DNA of 35,744 bases from Acidobacteriota bacterium. GTDB lineage: Bacteria; Acidobacteriota; Terriglobia; Acidiferrales; UBA7541. This document shows positions 33,560 through 35,744 of the stretch, in pieces. The stretch covers positions 1-35,744 of the forward strand of contig QHYM01000119.1 of the NCBI GenBank assembly GCA_003223295.1. Direction: 5' to 3'. Both the position numbers and the translations under genes were made by a program. Each line of letters opens with the position of its first letter. The stretch's first letter is position 1. The notes beneath the pieces were generated by a model. That model was given only the letters and a program-made list of their open reading frames with translations. It made no database searches and was not told the origin of the DNA.

Positions 33560-33677
33560 AGAATTGCGTCGCGCCTGGCCATGCACACTAGCGATACACA
33601 GCATGTGCGCGCACTTGGGGATTGTCGGATTGATGCGCAAGTGCTACTTTCGCTGCAATCTCTCTGGAGGTGCATCC

Positions 33678-34733
33678 ATGTGCCCAGGTCGTAGGCAAGT
33701 TTTTCTGCCCTTTTCGTGTGCAGCCCTTCTATTCGGCGCCTTTGCTTTTAGCGCTCAGGACAAACCAGCTTCGTCCAAGGATTTGAAGATCGGCTTTCTC
33801 ATGGATTCCCTGAAGGTCGAACGCTGGCAGACGGATCTCGACAATTTCCAGAAGCGCGCTGGGGAACTTGGCGCGCAGGTGCTGGTCGAAACCGCGGAGG
33901 GCGACGACGAGCTCCAGCTCCAGCAGGCGCAAAAGTTGCTGAGCGCGGGCGTGAAAGCGCTTGTTCTGGTTTCCCACGATGCGGAAAAAGCTGTACGGAT
34001 CGTCACTGCGGCCAAAACCAAAAACGTCCCCTTGCTGTGCTATGAGCGCATGGTGCGCGATCCTAACGTCAGCCTATTCGTGGGGGTGGATGCTTCGGCC
34101 ATCGGTTCTCTACAGGCCTCTTCCCTCACGCAACTCGCCCCAAAGGGAAACTACGTCCTGATCGCTGGATCTCCAGCGGACATTAATGCAAGGATTCTGC
34201 ATGACGCGCAATGGAGGGTATTGAGACCACTCGTGGACCGCGGCGACATCAAAATCGTCTCCGATACTTGGAGCAAGGATTGGAATCCGGCGGAAGCGTA
34301 CGGGCATATGGTCGATGCGATTGAATTGGCGAAGGGTAACATCACGGCCGTCGTCGCTTCGAATGACGGCACGGCGGGAGGGGCGGTTCAGGCCCTGTCC
34401 GAGCACAACCTCGCGGGTAAGGTGCTCCTCTCAGGACAGGATGCGGACCTTGCCGCCATCATCCGCATTCTTGAAGGCACGCAAACCATGACTGTCTACA
34501 AGCCCCTTGGCTCGCAAGCAAAGCTTGCAGCGGACGCGGCTGTTGCTTTAGCAAACGGCGAGTCCGTGAAATCCGCTGATTCTTTCACGGTGGGGTACAA
34601 AGCCATTCCCGCGATTCTGTTGACTCCGGTAGTGGTGACGAAACACAACGTCAAGGAGACGGTCATCAAGGACGGTTTCCAGAATCTGGAGACGATTCAG
34701 AAGAGTTTGCCGAAAGAAAAGTGGCCGAAGTAG
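33678..34733 (+). CDS. xylF: XylF-like D-xylose-binding periplasmic protein
   Basis: The ATG at 33678 is the start because GGAGG at 33666-33670 lies 7 nt upstream; an open frame extends further back without such a site. The 351-residue product has a signal peptide (about 1-27, AALLFGAFAFSAQ). The family blocks of XylF are clear: LKIGFLMDSLKVERWQ, VPLLCYERM, GNYVLIAGSPADINA, WSKDWNPAEAYGHM, AVVASNDGTAGGAVQAL, SGQDADLAAI and GTQTMTVYKPLG. It would deliver a sugar such as xylose to an ABC importer. No permease or ATPase gene is in the window, so it is an orphan or has partners elsewhere. The gene is convergent with the PilZ gene. Confidence 0.9.
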   Translation: MCPGRRQVFLPFSCAALLFGAFAFSAQDKPASSKDLKIGFLMDSLKVERWQTDLDNFQKRAGELGAQVLVETAEGDDELQLQQAQKLLSAGVKALVLVSHDAEKAVRIVTAAKTKNVPLLCYERMVRDPNVSLFVGVDASAIGSLQASSLTQLAPKGNYVLIAGSPADINARILHDAQWRVLRPLVDRGDIKIVSDTWSKDWNPAEAYGHMVDAIELAKGNITAVVASNDGTAGGAVQALSEHNLAGKVLLSGQDADLAAIIRILEGTQTMTVYKPLGSQAKLAADAAVALANGESVKSADSFTVGYKAIPAILLTPVVVTKHNVKETVIKDGFQNLETIQKSLPKEKWPK

Positions 34734-34791
34734 TTTCGAGCTCAGATTCGAACGCAGGGAGGAACGAGCTCCGGCTTGTTTCAATTCCCCG

Positions 34792-35130
34792 TTACTTCAA
34801 ATTCCAGAACGTGGCGTCAGGCTTCAGCAATTCGAATCCTGCGTCCCAGGCCTCGTGGCTGCGCCACACCACTTCCGCTTCCGCCTTGCGCCCCGTTTCC
34901 GGGTGAATCAGGCGCACGCGCCTGTGCAGCGGGAGGTCCGCCCCCACCACGGCCATACAACCAGAATGGCTCACATCCACGGTGACCGCGTTGGCGCTCT
35001 CCTTGGTCCCGCCCTGGTCCCACTCCACCAGGAGCTTGACGCGCGAAATGATACGCTTGTGGCTCCGCAATCTCTCCCATCTCTCTTGCAGGGCGTTGGC
35101 TGCTGCGCTGGAGACGATGTTGGTGGACAT
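34792..35130 (-). CDS. Single-domain PilZ protein
   Basis: The 112-residue cytoplasmic protein is essentially one PilZ domain. Both c-di-GMP motifs are present: RxxxR in RSHKR (residues 22-26) and DxSxxG in DVSHSG (about 52-57). The C-terminal AEVVWRSHEAWDAGFELLKP closes the barrel. GAGG lies 5 nt before the ATG, and a good sigma-70 promoter is upstream. It is likely a c-di-GMP receptor that passes the signal to a partner protein; the partner is unknown. It sits between the xylF-like gene (convergent) and the rRNA operon end. Confidence 0.85.
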   Translation of the reverse strand: MSTNIVSSAAANALQERWERLRSHKRIISRVKLLVEWDQGGTKESANAVTVDVSHSGCMAVVGADLPLHRRVRLIHPETGRKAEAEVVWRSHEAWDAGFELLKPDATFWNLK

Positions 35131-35177
35131 GGTGACCTCGCTGTGGATTGTGTAGCCGGGCCCGAAGGGGAGACTTA

Positions 35178-35206
35178 AACTTAGTCCCGCGCTGCGTCGG
35201 GGTCAA
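35178..35206 (-). promoter_or_regulatory. Sigma-70 promoter of the PilZ gene
   Basis: On the minus strand TTGACC (plus 35201-35206) and TAAGTT (plus 35178-35183) are spaced by exactly 17 nt, about 48 nt ahead of the PilZ start. Confidence 0.6.
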
Positions 35207-35275
35207 TAGTACTTTTTCAAAATCGCTCTTTTGTTCACCCTCGTCCAGGTCCCCCAACCTCCCCGGCCCAACAAC

Positions 35276-35309
35276 AAAAAGGCCGGTCCCAGCATCAGCC
35301 GGACCGGCC
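35276..35309 (-). terminator. Intrinsic terminator of the rRNA operon
   Basis: GGCCGGTCC (35281-35289) and GGACCGGCC (35301-35309) form a perfect 9-bp stem with an 11-nt loop. Read on the minus strand, TTTTTGTTGTT follows. It lies just downstream of the 5S gene. Confidence 0.93.
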
Positions 35310-35323
35310 CTGTTTCAGTTTAA

Positions 35324-35440
<117 letters not shown>

Positions 35441-35462
35441 AACTTGTGACTCGCAAACAGCT

Positions 35463-35589
35463 TCCCACCCCTAGGGGCAAGGAATCGCGAGTGGGACAAC
35501 AGAAATTGGCTGGCATTACAAGCTCGACTCGTATCGAGCAAACTGCAGAAGCAAGACTCTGCTTCTCCTCTCTCAAAGACGGTTTGAGA
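35463..35589 (-). other. 23S-5S spacer with four perfect hairpins
   Basis: The spacer contains TCCCAC/GTGGGA (35463-35496, with CCCCTAGGGG inside), GCTCGA/TCGAGC (35522-35539), AGAAGCA/TGCTTCT (35547-35566) and TCTCAAA/TTTGAGA (35571-35589). They are likely processing stems. No tRNA is present. Confidence 0.6.
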
Positions 35590-35597
35590 AAGTTTTA

Positions 35598-35744
35598 TGA
35601 TTAAGCCGAACGGGCGATTAGTACGGGTCAGCTCAACACATTGCTGTGCTTACACCTCCCGCCTATCAAAGTCGTAGTCTTCGACTGCCCTTCTTATCCC
35701 GCCGAAGCGGGATTGGGAGACCTTATCTTAGGGCGAGCTTCATG
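35598..35744 (-). rRNA. rrl: 23S ribosomal RNA, 3' end (partial)
   Basis: On the minus strand the sequence contains GTGTTGAGCTGACCCGTACT, then AATCGCCCGTTCGGCTTAAT, which is the conserved 3' terminus of bacterial 23S rRNA. The gene runs out of the window at 35744. The 3' end is placed near 35598 by analogy and may vary by a few bases. Confidence 0.95.

Overview
The window looks like chromosomal DNA of a GC-rich Gram-negative bacterium, most probably an Acidobacteriota of the Terriglobia type. The grounds are an Oar-like TonB-dependent receptor with an N-terminal carboxypeptidase-regulatory-like domain, a small CPVC...CGYYMSCADYY zinc-ribbon protein and a MARGWESK-type small protein that I associate with this phylum, and many periplasmic peptidases and TonB-type domains. 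The taxonomic call is inference. I see no phage, transposase, CRISPR or classical defence genes.

Left part (1-9.2 kb): the tail of an unknown gene; a small conserved protein; a secreted trypsin-like protease fused to two TonB-C-like domains (-); a nitrilase (+); a metallo-beta-lactamase-fold hydrolase fused to a PilZ c-di-GMP-binding domain (-); a CDF metal exporter (+); a mini zinc-ribbon protein; a lone STAS protein with clear promoter, ribosome site and terminator; a YdeI/OmdA-family protein; and three small envelope or hypothetical proteins.

Middle (9.2-19.8 kb): a tight minus-strand operon of cystathionine beta-synthase, a four-helix membrane protein and a bifunctional homocysteine methyltransferase/methylenetetrahydrofolate reductase, which places two homocysteine-consuming enzymes on one transcript. 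Next come a RidA-family protein with a SAM methyltransferase (+). An Oar-like receptor whose frame is broken by one extra C near its 3' end follows, with a class C beta-lactamase-like serine hydrolase 28 nt downstream on the same strand.

Envelope-stress-like block (19.8-27.3 kb): sigma factor, zinc-finger anti-sigma factor carrying a C-terminal Asp-box propeller fragment, and a DUF4139 protein (-) lie divergent from a TonB protein and an M48 metalloprotease (+). The 330-nt divergent region holds a strikingly structured element: a hairpin, then a 103-nt three-way-junction-like fold, then another hairpin, all ahead of the TonB start. Its G-U pairs favour a plus-strand RNA. This is my best candidate for something undescribed.

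Right part (27.3-35.7 kb): an M20 peptidase (-), a secreted Dabb-domain protein, a giant LplT-Aas-type fusion (MFS flippase, PlsC acyltransferase and acyl-ACP ligase) next to a PAP2_C-type phosphatase, an orphan XylF-like sugar-binding protein, a single-domain PilZ protein with a good promoter, and the 3' end of an rRNA operon on the minus strand (23S end, hairpin-rich spacer, 5S, terminator).
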